Below, piece after piece: positions 17,171 to 25,686 of a stretch of 64,000 nt of DNA (positions within the stretch are counted from its first letter, which is position 1; each line of letters begins with the position of its first letter). Source of the stretch: an archaeon (GTDB taxonomy: Archaea > Thermoproteota > Thermoprotei_A > Marsarchaeales > Marsarchaeaceae). Both the position numbers and the translations under genes were made by a program. The DNA lies in NCBI GenBank assembly GCA_021800035.1, contig JAJYZJ010000001.1, forward strand, positions 1-64,000, in the 5' to 3' direction. The notes beneath the pieces are model-generated. The model did no database searches and was not told the DNA's origin. It saw only the letters and a list, made by a program, of their open reading frames with translations.

Positions 17171-18445
17171 ATGGGGATTTTGAGTGCTGACCAGATAAGA
17201 GAAGTCGTCAGGGCCAGGGCTGAAAACAGATCGGTGTCCGACAAGAAGGTTTCCGACGTAAGAGAAGAAATGTGGACGCTGCATGATAGAGGCGAGTTGA
17301 TCGTTATCCCGATAACCCCCGAAAACAAGCCTGTTGAAGTCGAGACGCTCTTCGGGTGGAAGAAGAAAGTTCCCACTGACAAGCTCTGGCACCACAAGTC
17401 GTGCGGGCAGTGCGGCAACATTCCGGGCTACCCCGCCTCCCTGCTGTGGTTCATGAACCAGTTTAAAACCACGTATCTGAACGAGCCTCACCAGACGTCA
17501 TGCACCGCGTGGAACTACCACGGCTCGGGGACTTCCAACCCCGTCGCGCTAGCAGCCGTGGCGGTAAGGAACTGGTACAGGGCGTACGAGACAGGTACCT
17601 ATCCTCTGATACACTGCGGCACTAGCTACGGGGACTACAAGGAAATGCGCAAGGTGCTGGTCGAAAACAAGGAGGTTAGGGACAAGGTTCGCGAAATAAT
17701 GCATCATATGGGGAAGGAACTCGTGATACCCGAGGAGATAGTTCACTACAGCGAGTGGGTTCACGTCAAGAGGGACGAGATCGCTTCAATGGTTAAGTAC
17801 GACCTGAAGGACGTTGTTGCAACCGTTCACGAACCATGCCACTACTATAAGATGGTGCCAGAGGATGCGATATACGACAGCAGCGTCTTGGGCGGTCAGA
17901 GGCCGGCTCCCCCCACTGCTCTCCTGCAGAAGATGGGCGTGAGCGTTGCAGATTACAGCACTTGGTACGACTGCTGCGGATTCGGCTTCCGACACATATT
18001 GACTGAAAGAGAGTTCACCCGGAGCTTCGCCACGCTCAGGAAGATCAAACCCATGGTGGAGGAGGCTCACGCGGACGTGGCGATAACCACAGATACGGGT
18101 TGTGTGACCACTCTTGACAAGAGTCAGTGGGTCGGCAAGGTTCACGGAATGGATTTCTTGGTGCCCGTGCTCGCGGAGGTTCAGCTCGCGGCTCTTGCGG
18201 CTGGCGCACACCCCTACAAGATTGTTCAGGTTCACTGGCACACGTCTCCGGTTGAGAAACTGATGGAGAAGATGGGGATAGACTACCAATCTTACAGGAA
18301 GGACTTCACCGAGTACCTGAACCAGATAAAGTCGGGTGGAAAGATCGAGTACCTGTATGACCCCCATAGCGAAATCGAGAAGTATTTCGCAGTGAACAAG
18401 GGTCAGGTGATTGTTGAGGAGCAGGCGCTCAAACGCGGTGAATAG
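17171..18445 (+). CDS. hdrB1: sHdr complex subunit HdrB1
   Basis: The product has 424 residues and belongs to the CCG-domain HdrB family. The second CCG-type site is complete, with HEPCHYYK, then DCCGFGFR, then TDTGC. The first is non-canonical: KSCGQCGN, QTSCTAWNYH (single Cys where CCG proteins have two) and IHCGTSYGD. Loss of one cysteine at this position matches the general B1-type divergence from the methanogen HdrB non-cubane cluster. It starts at ATG 17171, twelve bases after hdrC1. Its role is probably sulfur-substrate chemistry on the lipoyl arm of LbpA. Confidence 0.9.
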   Translation: MGILSADQIREVVRARAENRSVSDKKVSDVREEMWTLHDRGELIVIPITPENKPVEVETLFGWKKKVPTDKLWHHKSCGQCGNIPGYPASLLWFMNQFKTTYLNEPHQTSCTAWNYHGSGTSNPVALAAVAVRNWYRAYETGTYPLIHCGTSYGDYKEMRKVLVENKEVRDKVREIMHHMGKELVIPEEIVHYSEWVHVKRDEIASMVKYDLKDVVATVHEPCHYYKMVPEDAIYDSSVLGGQRPAPPTALLQKMGVSVADYSTWYDCCGFGFRHILTEREFTRSFATLRKIKPMVEEAHADVAITTDTGCVTTLDKSQWVGKVHGMDFLVPVLAEVQLAALAAGAHPYKIVQVHWHTSPVEKLMEKMGIDYQSYRKDFTEYLNQIKSGGKIEYLYDPHSEIEKYFAVNKGQVIVEEQALKRGE

Positions 18446-18450
18446 AAGAG

Positions 18451-19524
18451 TTGAGTTCTCCGCGCATACTGGTAGTGGGTGGAGGTCCGGCTGGGCTTAG
18501 TGCGGCTTGTGATCTAGCAGAAGCCGGGGCAAACGTTGTATTGGTCGAGGAGGAGGGCTTCCTAGGAGGCACACCAAAGAAGCTGCACTACAGTCTGATT
18601 GCACCGGACCTCAAACCTGTGCAGGAAGTTCTTGACCCCCTTGTAAGGAGGGTTGAGCAGTCGGGCGTCGAGGTGATGCTCAACTCCGAGGTTGCGTCAT
18701 TCAAGGGTTCTGGCGACGGCTTCCATGTTGAGGTGCGTCGAAAAGGCGGGCCGCTCGAAAGCCACGTGTTTGACTCTGTGATAGCGGCTACAGGGTTCGC
18801 TCACTGGGACCCGCACAAGAAGTACGAGTACGGATACGGTGTATACCCCGATGTCTTGGACTTCAAAGACTTCGAGAGGATGCTGAGCGAGGACAATCTT
18901 CGCAGGCCCTCGAACGGTGAGACCCCCAAAAGAATTGCATGGCTCCTGTGCGTTGGGTCACGGGACAAGCAGGTTGGGAAGTTTTACTGCTGCAGAATGG
19001 GGTGCGTGGTGTCTATCAAGCAGGCCATGGAGGTCAGGCAGAAGCACCCCGAGATTGACACCTACGTTTACTATATGGATATACGCACGTATGGGTTCTG
19101 GGAGGATAAAGTCTACTGGCGTTCCATGGAGGAGTTCAACGTAAAGTTCGTCAGGGGTAGAATAGGTTCGATAAACAGGGGTGAGGACGGCAGGCTCGTA
19201 GCGATGGCTGAGGACACGATTCTGCAGAGACCCACCGAGGTGCCCTTCGACATGCTAGTGCTTGCGACCGGCATGGAAGCGAGCAGGGGAACGGTTGAAT
19301 TCGCAAAGCTCGCCGGACTGGAGCTAGAGGAACACGGATTTATCAAACCGCTTCAATCTGACTCGCTACCCGTTCACACTACGGTTGAAGGAATATTCGT
19401 GGCTGGGACCGCGACGGGACCCAAAGCTATTCCGGACTCGGTCTCTGAGGGTTCTGCAGCCGCGATGAAGGCTTTGAACTTTGCGAGGAGAAAAGCTGTT
19501 GCAGAACGCCAGCAGACACGATAG
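18451..19524 (+). CDS. hdrA: sHdr complex flavoprotein HdrA
   Basis: The product has 357 residues and is a FAD-binding Rossmann protein of the HdrA family. RILVVGGGPAGLSAA is the dinucleotide site. The central stretch WLLCVGSRD and FYCCRMGC holds conserved cysteines, and VEGIFVAGTATGPKAIPDSV closes the FAD site. It is short compared with methanogen HdrA and lacks the N-terminal and ferredoxin extensions, as sHdrA does. Start is a TTG at 18451. It supplies the flavin that gathers electrons from sulfur oxidation; the acceptor in this organism is unknown. Confidence 0.92.
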   Translation: MSSPRILVVGGGPAGLSAACDLAEAGANVVLVEEEGFLGGTPKKLHYSLIAPDLKPVQEVLDPLVRRVEQSGVEVMLNSEVASFKGSGDGFHVEVRRKGGPLESHVFDSVIAATGFAHWDPHKKYEYGYGVYPDVLDFKDFERMLSEDNLRRPSNGETPKRIAWLLCVGSRDKQVGKFYCCRMGCVVSIKQAMEVRQKHPEIDTYVYYMDIRTYGFWEDKVYWRSMEEFNVKFVRGRIGSINRGEDGRLVAMAEDTILQRPTEVPFDMLVLATGMEASRGTVEFAKLAGLELEEHGFIKPLQSDSLPVHTTVEGIFVAGTATGPKAIPDSVSEGSAAAMKALNFARRKAVAERQQTR

Positions 19525-20212
19525 CGGGGGAGTGGAGGAGGTTTATGACTCCACTCTCGGACAGCTCTCCGAAGGCGACGTGTCCTTCCTCAGAACGTCG
19601 CTAACCAAAAAGTCACAGATTATCACGTCCTCGATAACGGGCAAGGAGCAGCTTGAAACCCCCGACTACATCATGCTGATGAAGTTGTGTTTTCCGGCGA
19701 AACGATACGCGTCAGCCATAGTGAGTCAAACCGACGCGCGCGCGCTCGAAGAAGCTTTCAAGTCTCTGCGAAACTCTAGGACCGAGCCGGAAGATGTGGT
19801 GACAAGGTTTCGGAGGTTGCAGGGATGCCCGGCCGACGTGAGCTGGGATCTGGCGGCTGAGCTGATACACTTTGTGAATCCCGACCGCTACGGCTTGGCT
19901 ACAAGGTGGGTTTGGAACCCCGAGAGAGGCACTGGTGCACTCGCACCACTTCTCACGGAGACTCATGAACGCTCCTTTACAAGAATACAGCTCGCCTTGG
20001 CCGAACTGAATGCCGCGATAGAAAACATGAACCGTGGCTTTACGGGGTTTTACGGGCTGACGGTCATGTGTGCGCTCACGTATGCCGGCAACATAATAGG
20101 AGCCAAGGATTCCGCGATCAACTCGGGAGGAATGGAGGCGCTGTTCCCGGACTCGGGTACCCTTGCGCTCATGATCCTCGGCCTCGGGAGGCTTTCCTAT
20201 GCCCATACATGA
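19499..20212 (+). CDS. Conserved sHdr-linked protein (hyp)
   Basis: The protein has about 237 residues and sits in the exact place of the conserved hypothetical gene found between hdrA and hdrC2 in sHdr operons. It is soluble and helical, with motifs ETPDYIMLMKLCFPAKRYAS and HFVNPDRYGLATRWVWNPE. No catalytic signature is visible. The TTG at 19499 is chosen because GAGGAG sits about ten bases upstream; a TTG at 19481 and a GTG at 19532 are also in frame. It overlaps hdrA by 26 bases and hdrC2 by 14, so it is translationally tied to both. Its function has not been settled for the family. Confidence 0.8.
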   Translation: MQNASRHDSGGVEEVYDSTLGQLSEGDVSFLRTSLTKKSQIITSSITGKEQLETPDYIMLMKLCFPAKRYASAIVSQTDARALEEAFKSLRNSRTEPEDVVTRFRRLQGCPADVSWDLAAELIHFVNPDRYGLATRWVWNPERGTGALAPLLTETHERSFTRIQLALAELNAAIENMNRGFTGFYGLTVMCALTYAGNIIGAKDSAINSGGMEALFPDSGTLALMILGLGRLSYAHT

Positions 20213-20894
20213 GAAGAACTTGGTGGATAAGAATAGGCTACTCGTAAAGGAAGAAGCCAAGCTCGACGGCTTGGATGTCTCGGGTCAGTGGAGCACCTTC
20301 ATCGAGCAGCGGATACTCGGAGACTATTCAACCGATGTCTTGGACGCGGTCGCATCCACCCCCGCCGGCAAAACCATAGTCAACTGCTGGCAGTGTGGCA
20401 CTTGCACCGCAGGGTGCTGTATGCACACAGATTTCGGGCTGCGGGAGTTCAACCCCCGCTACTTCATTTACCTGGCGCAGAAGGGGGCTGAGGACGAGTT
20501 GAAGAAGTACGCGCCTGTGATCTGGAGGTGCGTCACGTGCAACAAGTGTGTTGAACGCTGCCCGAAAGGCGTCAGGGTGGAAGAAGTTGTTCACTCCATA
20601 GAAGGATACATGCGTTCAAAGGGCTGGATGGGCGACACCCCGGCGTCGAGATGGGATGAGGCCTTCGTTAAAAACACGTTGCAGACGGGTGTGCTCGACG
20701 AGCTTGCGCTCACCCGCTCATATGTGAGCCGCGAAAAACTGGCGGAATTCAACAACAGGTTCATGCTCAGGATGGCACTGAAACTTGTCAGGACGGGTAG
20801 AATCAGGACTGGCCCTCTGAGGCACAGGGTTAAGGGATGGGAAAAGGTGCGTGGCGTCGCAAAGGAGATACTTGAAGGCGGAGGCGATGGTTGA
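20199..20894 (+). CDS. hdrC2: sHdr complex subunit HdrC2
   Basis: The product has 231 residues and two [4Fe-4S] motifs: Cys63-66-69-73 (CWQCGTCTAGC) and Cys111-114-117-121 (CVTCNKCVERCP). The N-terminus is polar and the C-terminal 90 residues are helical and basic. It overlaps both neighbours. By family knowledge it pairs with HdrB2 in the sHdr-C1B1AC2B2 assembly. Confidence 0.92.
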   Translation: MPIHEKNLVDKNRLLVKEEAKLDGLDVSGQWSTFIEQRILGDYSTDVLDAVASTPAGKTIVNCWQCGTCTAGCCMHTDFGLREFNPRYFIYLAQKGAEDELKKYAPVIWRCVTCNKCVERCPKGVRVEEVVHSIEGYMRSKGWMGDTPASRWDEAFVKNTLQTGVLDELALTRSYVSREKLAEFNNRFMLRMALKLVRTGRIRTGPLRHRVKGWEKVRGVAKEILEGGGDG

Positions 20895-21810
20895 AGTGCA
20901 GGAGAAAATCGATGGAATGGCGTTTTACCCCGGCTGTTCCCTGGACGGCTTGGGTAAAGCGTATGAGAAGTCGGCCAAAGCAGTTATCCAAGACCTTGGA
21001 ATCCAGGTGGAGAATATCAAGAACTACAACTGCTGCGGGGCGACCGAGGTCAAGACGGTTAACTACGATCTTTCGGTGTTCCTACCTGCGCGAAACCTAG
21101 CATTGGCGAAGAACATGGGTTCGAGCGTTGTCGTGGCGCCTTGTAACGGGTGCGTCTACAGTCTGAGCAGGGCCAACAAAGCTGTCACGGAGGATGAGTC
21201 AACCCGTCAACGCATAAACGGATACCTGGGCAAGGCGGGTGTGTCATCCTACGACGGCAGCGTGGAGGTCAAGCATCTGCTTGAAGTGATATACCAGCGA
21301 GCCGGCCCGCAGGCGGTTCGCTCACATGTTAAGAAACCCCTGAGCGGGCTCAAGGTGGCCTGCTACTACGGGTGCCTGTATACCCGGCCAAAGGTATATA
21401 CTGGTGCGGGGCTTCAGGAGGGCAAGGACAACCCGGAGCACCCGCACTACATGGATGATCTCCTCGAAGCAGCCGGGGCGACCGTGGTCGACTTCAGTGC
21501 AAAGACAATCTGCTGCGGCGGGGGGCACGCAGTAGCCGATAGAGAGGTCTCCCTCGGCTTTTCTGCGGCGATTCTGAACGAGGCTACCAGGGCTGGCGCA
21601 GACGTTGTGTCGACCATGTGTCCTCTGGGGCATATCAACATCGAAACCAACATACCGAAGATAATCGAGCAGTACGGTGACGCAATAGTGCGGCCAGTGA
21701 TGTATTTCACACAGCTCCTAGGAGTGGCGTTCGGACATAGCAGGAAAGACGTAAGATTAGCCGACAACTTTTCAGGCGCGGACACGGCCATGCACAGGCT
21801 TGGCTTTTAG
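20887..21810 (+). CDS. hdrB2: sHdr complex subunit HdrB2
   Basis: The product has about 307 residues and two complete CCG domains. Domain one shows FYPGCSLDG, YNCCGATE and APCNGC. Domain two shows CYYGCLYTRP, TICCGGGH and TMCPLGH. These bind the non-cubane [4Fe-4S] clusters that cleave or form disulfides in HdrB. The ATG at 20887 overlaps the end of hdrC2 and starts just before the first CCG domain; a frame open to 20851 would add basic, unrelated residues. Confidence 0.92.
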   Translation: MVEVQEKIDGMAFYPGCSLDGLGKAYEKSAKAVIQDLGIQVENIKNYNCCGATEVKTVNYDLSVFLPARNLALAKNMGSSVVVAPCNGCVYSLSRANKAVTEDESTRQRINGYLGKAGVSSYDGSVEVKHLLEVIYQRAGPQAVRSHVKKPLSGLKVACYYGCLYTRPKVYTGAGLQEGKDNPEHPHYMDDLLEAAGATVVDFSAKTICCGGGHAVADREVSLGFSAAILNEATRAGADVVSTMCPLGHINIETNIPKIIEQYGDAIVRPVMYFTQLLGVAFGHSRKDVRLADNFSGADTAMHRLGF

Positions 21811-21828
21811 GAGGAGACAGATTGGAAT

Positions 21829-22278
21829 ATGGCTATAATAAACGGATGTGAACTGCCGGAGAACCTGCTGTACTATCTTGAGGGAAACCAGATGACCTGG
21901 ATTCGCGTGGAAGGAGAGCTGGCCACGGTGGGGCTCACCGATCCCGCCCAGACCCGCGCGGGTAAAATCCTTCATGTGAGGATGCGTTCACCCGGAACAC
22001 AGCGGGAGAGTAACAAGCCGCTTGCAACTATCGAAAGCGGTAAGTGGGCTGGGCCGGTGATGTCGCCCGTTGCAGGTGTTGTTGAGAAAGTCAACGAGAA
22101 ACTTGACGCCACCCCTTCGCTCATAAATGAAGACCCGTACGGCGAAGGTTGGATAAGCCAGATCAGGTTCTCAAATCAGGCGCAGCTCTCTTCTCTCCTC
22201 AAGGGTGGGGAGGCACTCAAGCGTTATCAGGAAATTCTTACTAGGGAAAACATCCGGTGTATAAGGTGCCAGAAGTAG
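21829..22278 (+). CDS. lbpA: Lipoate-binding protein LbpA (GcvH-like)
   Basis: The product has 149 residues with a GcvH-like barrel. The lipoylation lysine is K72 in ATIESGKWAG; the change from the glycine-cleavage ESVKA/K context to ESGKW is the mark of sulfur-oxidation LbpA. The lipoyl arm is thought to carry sulfur intermediates between sHdr sites. An unusual CIRCQK ending adds a CxxC at the extreme C-terminus. It lies 18 bases after hdrB2 and is followed by dsrE3 and a lipoate ligase, which fits a self-contained lipoyl system. Confidence 0.92.
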   Translation: MAIINGCELPENLLYYLEGNQMTWIRVEGELATVGLTDPAQTRAGKILHVRMRSPGTQRESNKPLATIESGKWAGPVMSPVAGVVEKVNEKLDATPSLINEDPYGEGWISQIRFSNQAQLSSLLKGGEALKRYQEILTRENIRCIRCQK

Positions 22279-22288
22279 CTCGCGGTGA

Positions 22289-22675
22289 GTGGTAGAGGTG
22301 TCGTCGCCCGAAGGTAAGAAGATGCTGTTCGTGATGACCACGGGTCCCGAGGACCCTGAGAAGACCTATGCTCCGCTCTACACCGCGGCTCTCTCAGCCG
22401 CCATGGAGGTTGACACATCGATGTACTTTCTAATGCACGCCCCCAAACTCCTCAAGAAGGGCGCGGCAGAGCAAGTGAAGCTGAAGAAGGGTGGCACGCT
22501 CAAACAGTTCATAGATATGGCCATGCAGAACGGGGTCAAGTTCTACGTGTGCGAGGAAAGCTTGGTGGACCTGTGCGAAATACGTCCTGATGAACTTGTA
22601 GAGGGCGTGAAGGTGGTGGGTTCTTCGACGCTCACCGACCTCGCGCTCGACGCCGACTCCGTGGTGAGCTTCTAG
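22289..22675 (+). CDS. dsrE3: DsrE3-type sulfur carrier
   Basis: The product has 128 residues and belongs to the DsrE/DsrF superfamily, DsrE3 subgroup. KKMLFVMTTGPEDPEKTYAP is the phosphate-loop-like opening, and FYVCEESLVDLCE holds the two conserved cysteines at the site where DsrE3A proteins carry sulfane sulfur or thiosulfonate. Start is a GTG at 22289. Soluble and cytoplasmic. Position after lbpA is the standard one in sHdr clusters, where it receives sulfur from TusA. Confidence 0.88.
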   Translation: MVEVSSPEGKKMLFVMTTGPEDPEKTYAPLYTAALSAAMEVDTSMYFLMHAPKLLKKGAAEQVKLKKGGTLKQFIDMAMQNGVKFYVCEESLVDLCEIRPDELVEGVKVVGSSTLTDLALDADSVVSF

Positions 22676-22683
22676 GGGGATTG

Positions 22684-23814
22684 ATGTACACGCCCCGCCT
22701 GGAGGTAATCAGGATGGGTGCGGTCGACGGCTACACAATGACCAACACGTTCGTCACACTAGCAGAATCGGTTTCACAGGGGAGGCGGGGCGACGTGCTT
22801 GTGGTGTGCCACCCCGCTGCCCCGTTTGCAAACGTGGGTTTTCACCAGAACGCGTCCGCTGAACTCGATCTCGACTACTGTAAGGAAAACGGCATACCGG
22901 TGGTCAGGAGAGTGATAGGCGGAGGTGCGATAGCCGACGGCCCTTGGGAGCAGGACTACTTCTTCATAACCAGGATAGGATCACCGGCTACCTTCGGTAC
23001 AATAGCGGATTACTATGAACGGATGCTTGAGCCTGTGCGTAGAGTGCTGGAGCGCCTCGGCGTCAGAGCAGCTAAGGAGGGGCTGAATGACCTTGCAGTG
23101 AACGGGAGGAAGATCAGCGCAAACGGCGCCGTGGACATAGGCGGCGCTCGGGTGCTAACAGGCGACATACTTCTGTCACTCAACATCCAAGCCATGGCGG
23201 GCATCCTGCGCGTGCCCGACGCAAAATTCAGGGATAAGATGGCCAAATCCATGCAGGCCTACCTAACATCTGTAGAACAGGAAACATGTTCAGAGCCGGA
23301 CCGCCCCCTCGTTGAAAACCTGATTGTTCAGGAGTTCTCCTCGATCTACGAGGAAGGCTCAAGTGAATCATCACTCACCACGGATGAGCTCAGGGCGCTT
23401 GAAAACCTGATCTCTGAAAGAAAGAGGCCAGACTGGGTGTTTTCAAGGGACGGCCACGCAAACGAAGTTCGGGAGTCGCTTAGCAGAAGAATAGTCAAGA
23501 TCAAGGAGGGTATGTTTCTGTGCGCATCCGACTACAAGGCTCGAAAGCTCATCAGGGTAATCCTGCTTGTAGATTCGGGAAGGATAGTCGAAGCGTCGTT
23601 CTCAGGAGATTTCTTCACCGTTCCGGTGACCTGGAGCCTTTCATCCCTAGAAGAAGGTTTGAAGGGGGTTAGCCTCGACCGATCCGCGGTAAGCCGGGTT
23701 TTGGCGGCCGAGTTCAGCCGGTCCGGCGTCACGGTGCTAGGCGCGACGTTAGACGACTTCATAAACGCGGTGCTTGATGCCGTGAATCACCCCGTAGCCG
23801 CCCCAGCGAGATAG
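22684..23814 (+). CDS. Lipoate:protein ligase of the sHdr system (LplA-like)
   Basis: The product has 376 residues. An LplA/BirA-type catalytic domain occupies residues 1-260: RRVIGGGAIADGPW is the lipoyl-AMP loop and NDLAVNGRKISANGA carries the catalytic lysine (K143). A C-terminal domain of about 110 residues resembles the accessory domain of two-part LplA enzymes. It should load lipoate onto LbpA. sHdr organisms commonly carry a dedicated ligase of this kind (sLpl). ATG 22684 is taken; a TTG immediately before it would add one residue. Confidence 0.85.
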   Translation: MYTPRLEVIRMGAVDGYTMTNTFVTLAESVSQGRRGDVLVVCHPAAPFANVGFHQNASAELDLDYCKENGIPVVRRVIGGGAIADGPWEQDYFFITRIGSPATFGTIADYYERMLEPVRRVLERLGVRAAKEGLNDLAVNGRKISANGAVDIGGARVLTGDILLSLNIQAMAGILRVPDAKFRDKMAKSMQAYLTSVEQETCSEPDRPLVENLIVQEFSSIYEEGSSESSLTTDELRALENLISERKRPDWVFSRDGHANEVRESLSRRIVKIKEGMFLCASDYKARKLIRVILLVDSGRIVEASFSGDFFTVPVTWSLSSLEEGLKGVSLDRSAVSRVLAAEFSRSGVTVLGATLDDFINAVLDAVNHPVAAPAR

Positions 23815-23884
23815 GTGCTGGCCGACGACAACGGCACTAGAGCAGATTCTGTCAGGCGTACCCTACCCTGAGCTCAACGAGTCA

Positions 23885-25009
23885 GTGACCGAATCTGGTG
23901 CGGTGCTCGGCGCCGAAAGAGATGGTGCAACCTACCTGGTTACGCTCAGGATACCCTATCCGGCTTACCCTTTCACGGAAGTGCTTCGTTCCGACATAGA
24001 ATGGGCGGGGGCGCAGGCCGGCGTAGGCGTCAAGGTGAAGTTTGCCGTAGGCGACGCGGCGTGGGCTGACGGCTGCCTGAGCCGGTTCAAAGTCTCCTCT
24101 CCCCCCGGGGGGCCGGAGAGAATCGAGCTTCCGGTTGCCGAATCCGGTCAACCCGTCCGCCGCGCGGGTGACTTAGCCGGGATCGACGCGCTGCAGCGCA
24201 GAGGAGTGCGGAAAATTGTTGCGGTGGCTTCGGGTAAGGGGGGAGTGGGTAAGAGCTTTGTTACGGCCTCGTTAGCCACACACCTCAGACTCCTTGGATT
24301 CAACGTGGGCATACTGGACGCCGACATAACCGGGCCGTGCATCTCCAGAATGCTTGGCGTCACGGGTCTGCCACGCCTGAAGGAGAACAAGATGATGCAG
24401 CCTCTTGAAACCCAGCTTGGAACAAAGGTGATGGCGGTGGACCTGATAATGGACAGGTTCAAGACTCCACTGATATGGAGGGGACCACTGATCAATAGCG
24501 CGATCAGGGGGCTTTTTTCGGAGACGGACTGGGGGGACACCCATTACCTCCTCGTCGACCTCCCTCCCGGCACAAGTGACGCGCCGCTTACGGTGTTCCA
24601 GTCGCTTCGCCCGGACGCGGTCGTGTTTGTAACCAGCCCCATGCTCGTGGCCAAGACTGTGGTAGCGAGGGCGGTGACAATGGCCAAGGAGCTTGGTACG
24701 CCGATCCTCGGCGTGGTTGAAAACATGTCGCATATGGCTACCCCGAGCGGTGTGCGCGTGAACGTGTTCGGGAGAGGGGGGACCGAGGAGTCGGTGAAGG
24801 ACCTTGGGGTGAGCTACCTAGGTTCTCTCCCTCTAGACCCCGCGGTGAGCGGGCTTGCGGACAGGGGGGAAATCGAATTCTACCGCAGCCCCGAGCTCTT
24901 CGGCATCGCGAGACTGGTGAGGTTCGGGCTGATGCGCTTGGGCAAGCCCGTGGAGCCGGCATTCTGGACCCCCAAGTCCGCGGCGGCCGGCAGTGGGGGT
25001 GGCGGATGA
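23885..25009 (+). CDS. Mrp/ApbC-family P-loop ATPase with MIP18-like N-terminal domain, 5' end uncertain
   Basis: From the first standard start, GTG 23885, the product is 374 residues. Residues 115-335 are a Mrp/NBP35 ATPase: deviant Walker A ASGKGGVGKS (116-124), DADITGP, and LLVDLPPGTSDAPLT. In front is a MIP18/DUF59 domain missing its first helix. That helix, reading LEQILSGVPYPELNES, is encoded in the same frame just upstream of 23885, where no start codon exists. The Fe-S-carrying CPxC after ENMS is replaced by ATPSG. An iron-sulfur maturation role for sHdr is plausible by context, but the missing cysteines argue against ordinary Fe-S carriage. Confidence 0.8.
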   Translation: MTESGAVLGAERDGATYLVTLRIPYPAYPFTEVLRSDIEWAGAQAGVGVKVKFAVGDAAWADGCLSRFKVSSPPGGPERIELPVAESGQPVRRAGDLAGIDALQRRGVRKIVAVASGKGGVGKSFVTASLATHLRLLGFNVGILDADITGPCISRMLGVTGLPRLKENKMMQPLETQLGTKVMAVDLIMDRFKTPLIWRGPLINSAIRGLFSETDWGDTHYLLVDLPPGTSDAPLTVFQSLRPDAVVFVTSPMLVAKTVVARAVTMAKELGTPILGVVENMSHMATPSGVRVNVFGRGGTEESVKDLGVSYLGSLPLDPAVSGLADRGEIEFYRSPELFGIARLVRFGLMRLGKPVEPAFWTPKSAAAGSGGGG

Positions 25010-25350
25010 TCGAGATTCTGATGCTGCTTTTCACGACGCCTGTGCAGCACCGCAACACCGAGAGAGCCCTGTTGCTGGCCAAGTCGTTCTCGGAGGCGGG
25101 GGACAAAGTGTACGTGTTCCTCCTCGGCGACGGAGTGTACAACGGGTCATCGGCTCTGATTTCGGGCGAACCAGCCGAGGCCGCGGCTCAGCTGCTCAGC
25201 CTCCCATCCGTCACGGTGACAGCGTGCACCACGTGCGTAAAGGCAAGAGGGATCTCCCTTTCGCCGCGTGTATCCGCAGGCGGCCTCGACGACCTGAGCG
25301 AACAGCTTGAGCGCTGCGACACGGCGATTTCACTTACTTCCGAGGCGTAG
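25006..25350 (+). CDS. dsrE: DsrE/TusD-like sulfurtransferase subunit
   Basis: The product has 114 residues and opens with a TusD-like strand (EILMLLFTTPVQHRNTERAL). Cysteines in ACTTCVKARGI match the position of the active cysteine of DsrE/TusD. It overlaps the preceding ATPase gene (ATGA) and is followed by two more small proteins of the same superfamily in the order E, F, H. In DsrEFH heterohexamers this subunit carries the transferred sulfur. Confidence 0.8.
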   Translation: MIEILMLLFTTPVQHRNTERALLLAKSFSEAGDKVYVFLLGDGVYNGSSALISGEPAEAAAQLLSLPSVTVTACTTCVKARGISLSPRVSAGGLDDLSEQLERCDTAISLTSEA

Positions 25351-25353
25351 GCT

Positions 25354-25680
25354 TTGAAGTACACCGTAGCCCAGACCCACCCTCCCCTAAACAGCGCCCA
25401 CGTCACAGAGTCGGTGAGGCTGTCCTACATGCTTCTGGGCTACGGACACAAAGTGGACTATGTGTTAGTCGACGACGGAGTATACCTTCTGCTCGAATGG
25501 TGCGGATCATCCTTTGGCAAAGAGTCTCTGAAGAGGCTCACAGCGGAATCGGGTTTCAAGCTGTTCGCGTGCACACAAAGCGCAGAGTCGAGGGCGCTTG
25601 CAATCCCCGAGCAGTGCACGCCTCTTACGCCCGCGCAGATTGGTGAAAAGCTGCTTGCGTCGAAAGTGGTGGTGTTCTAG
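25354..25680 (+). CDS. dsrF: DsrF/TusC-like subunit
   Basis: The product has 108 residues and the DsrE-superfamily layout. A first strand and helix (ESVRLSYMLLGYGHKVDYVLVDDGVYLL) leads to two further strands and a C-terminal strand ending KVVVF. Cysteines are present (CGSS, ACTQ, QCTP) but none is in a clearly catalytic setting, as expected for the structural TusC subunit. TTG start, three bases after the dsrE stop. Confidence 0.7.
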   Translation: MKYTVAQTHPPLNSAHVTESVRLSYMLLGYGHKVDYVLVDDGVYLLLEWCGSSFGKESLKRLTAESGFKLFACTQSAESRALAIPEQCTPLTPAQIGEKLLASKVVVF

Positions 25681-25686
25681 ACACCA

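Noticed and set aside
20328..20594. Long reverse-strand frames opposite the sulfur and Apr genes
   Set aside because: They are shadows caused by high G+C and few stops; none shows a domain, while the forward frames do.
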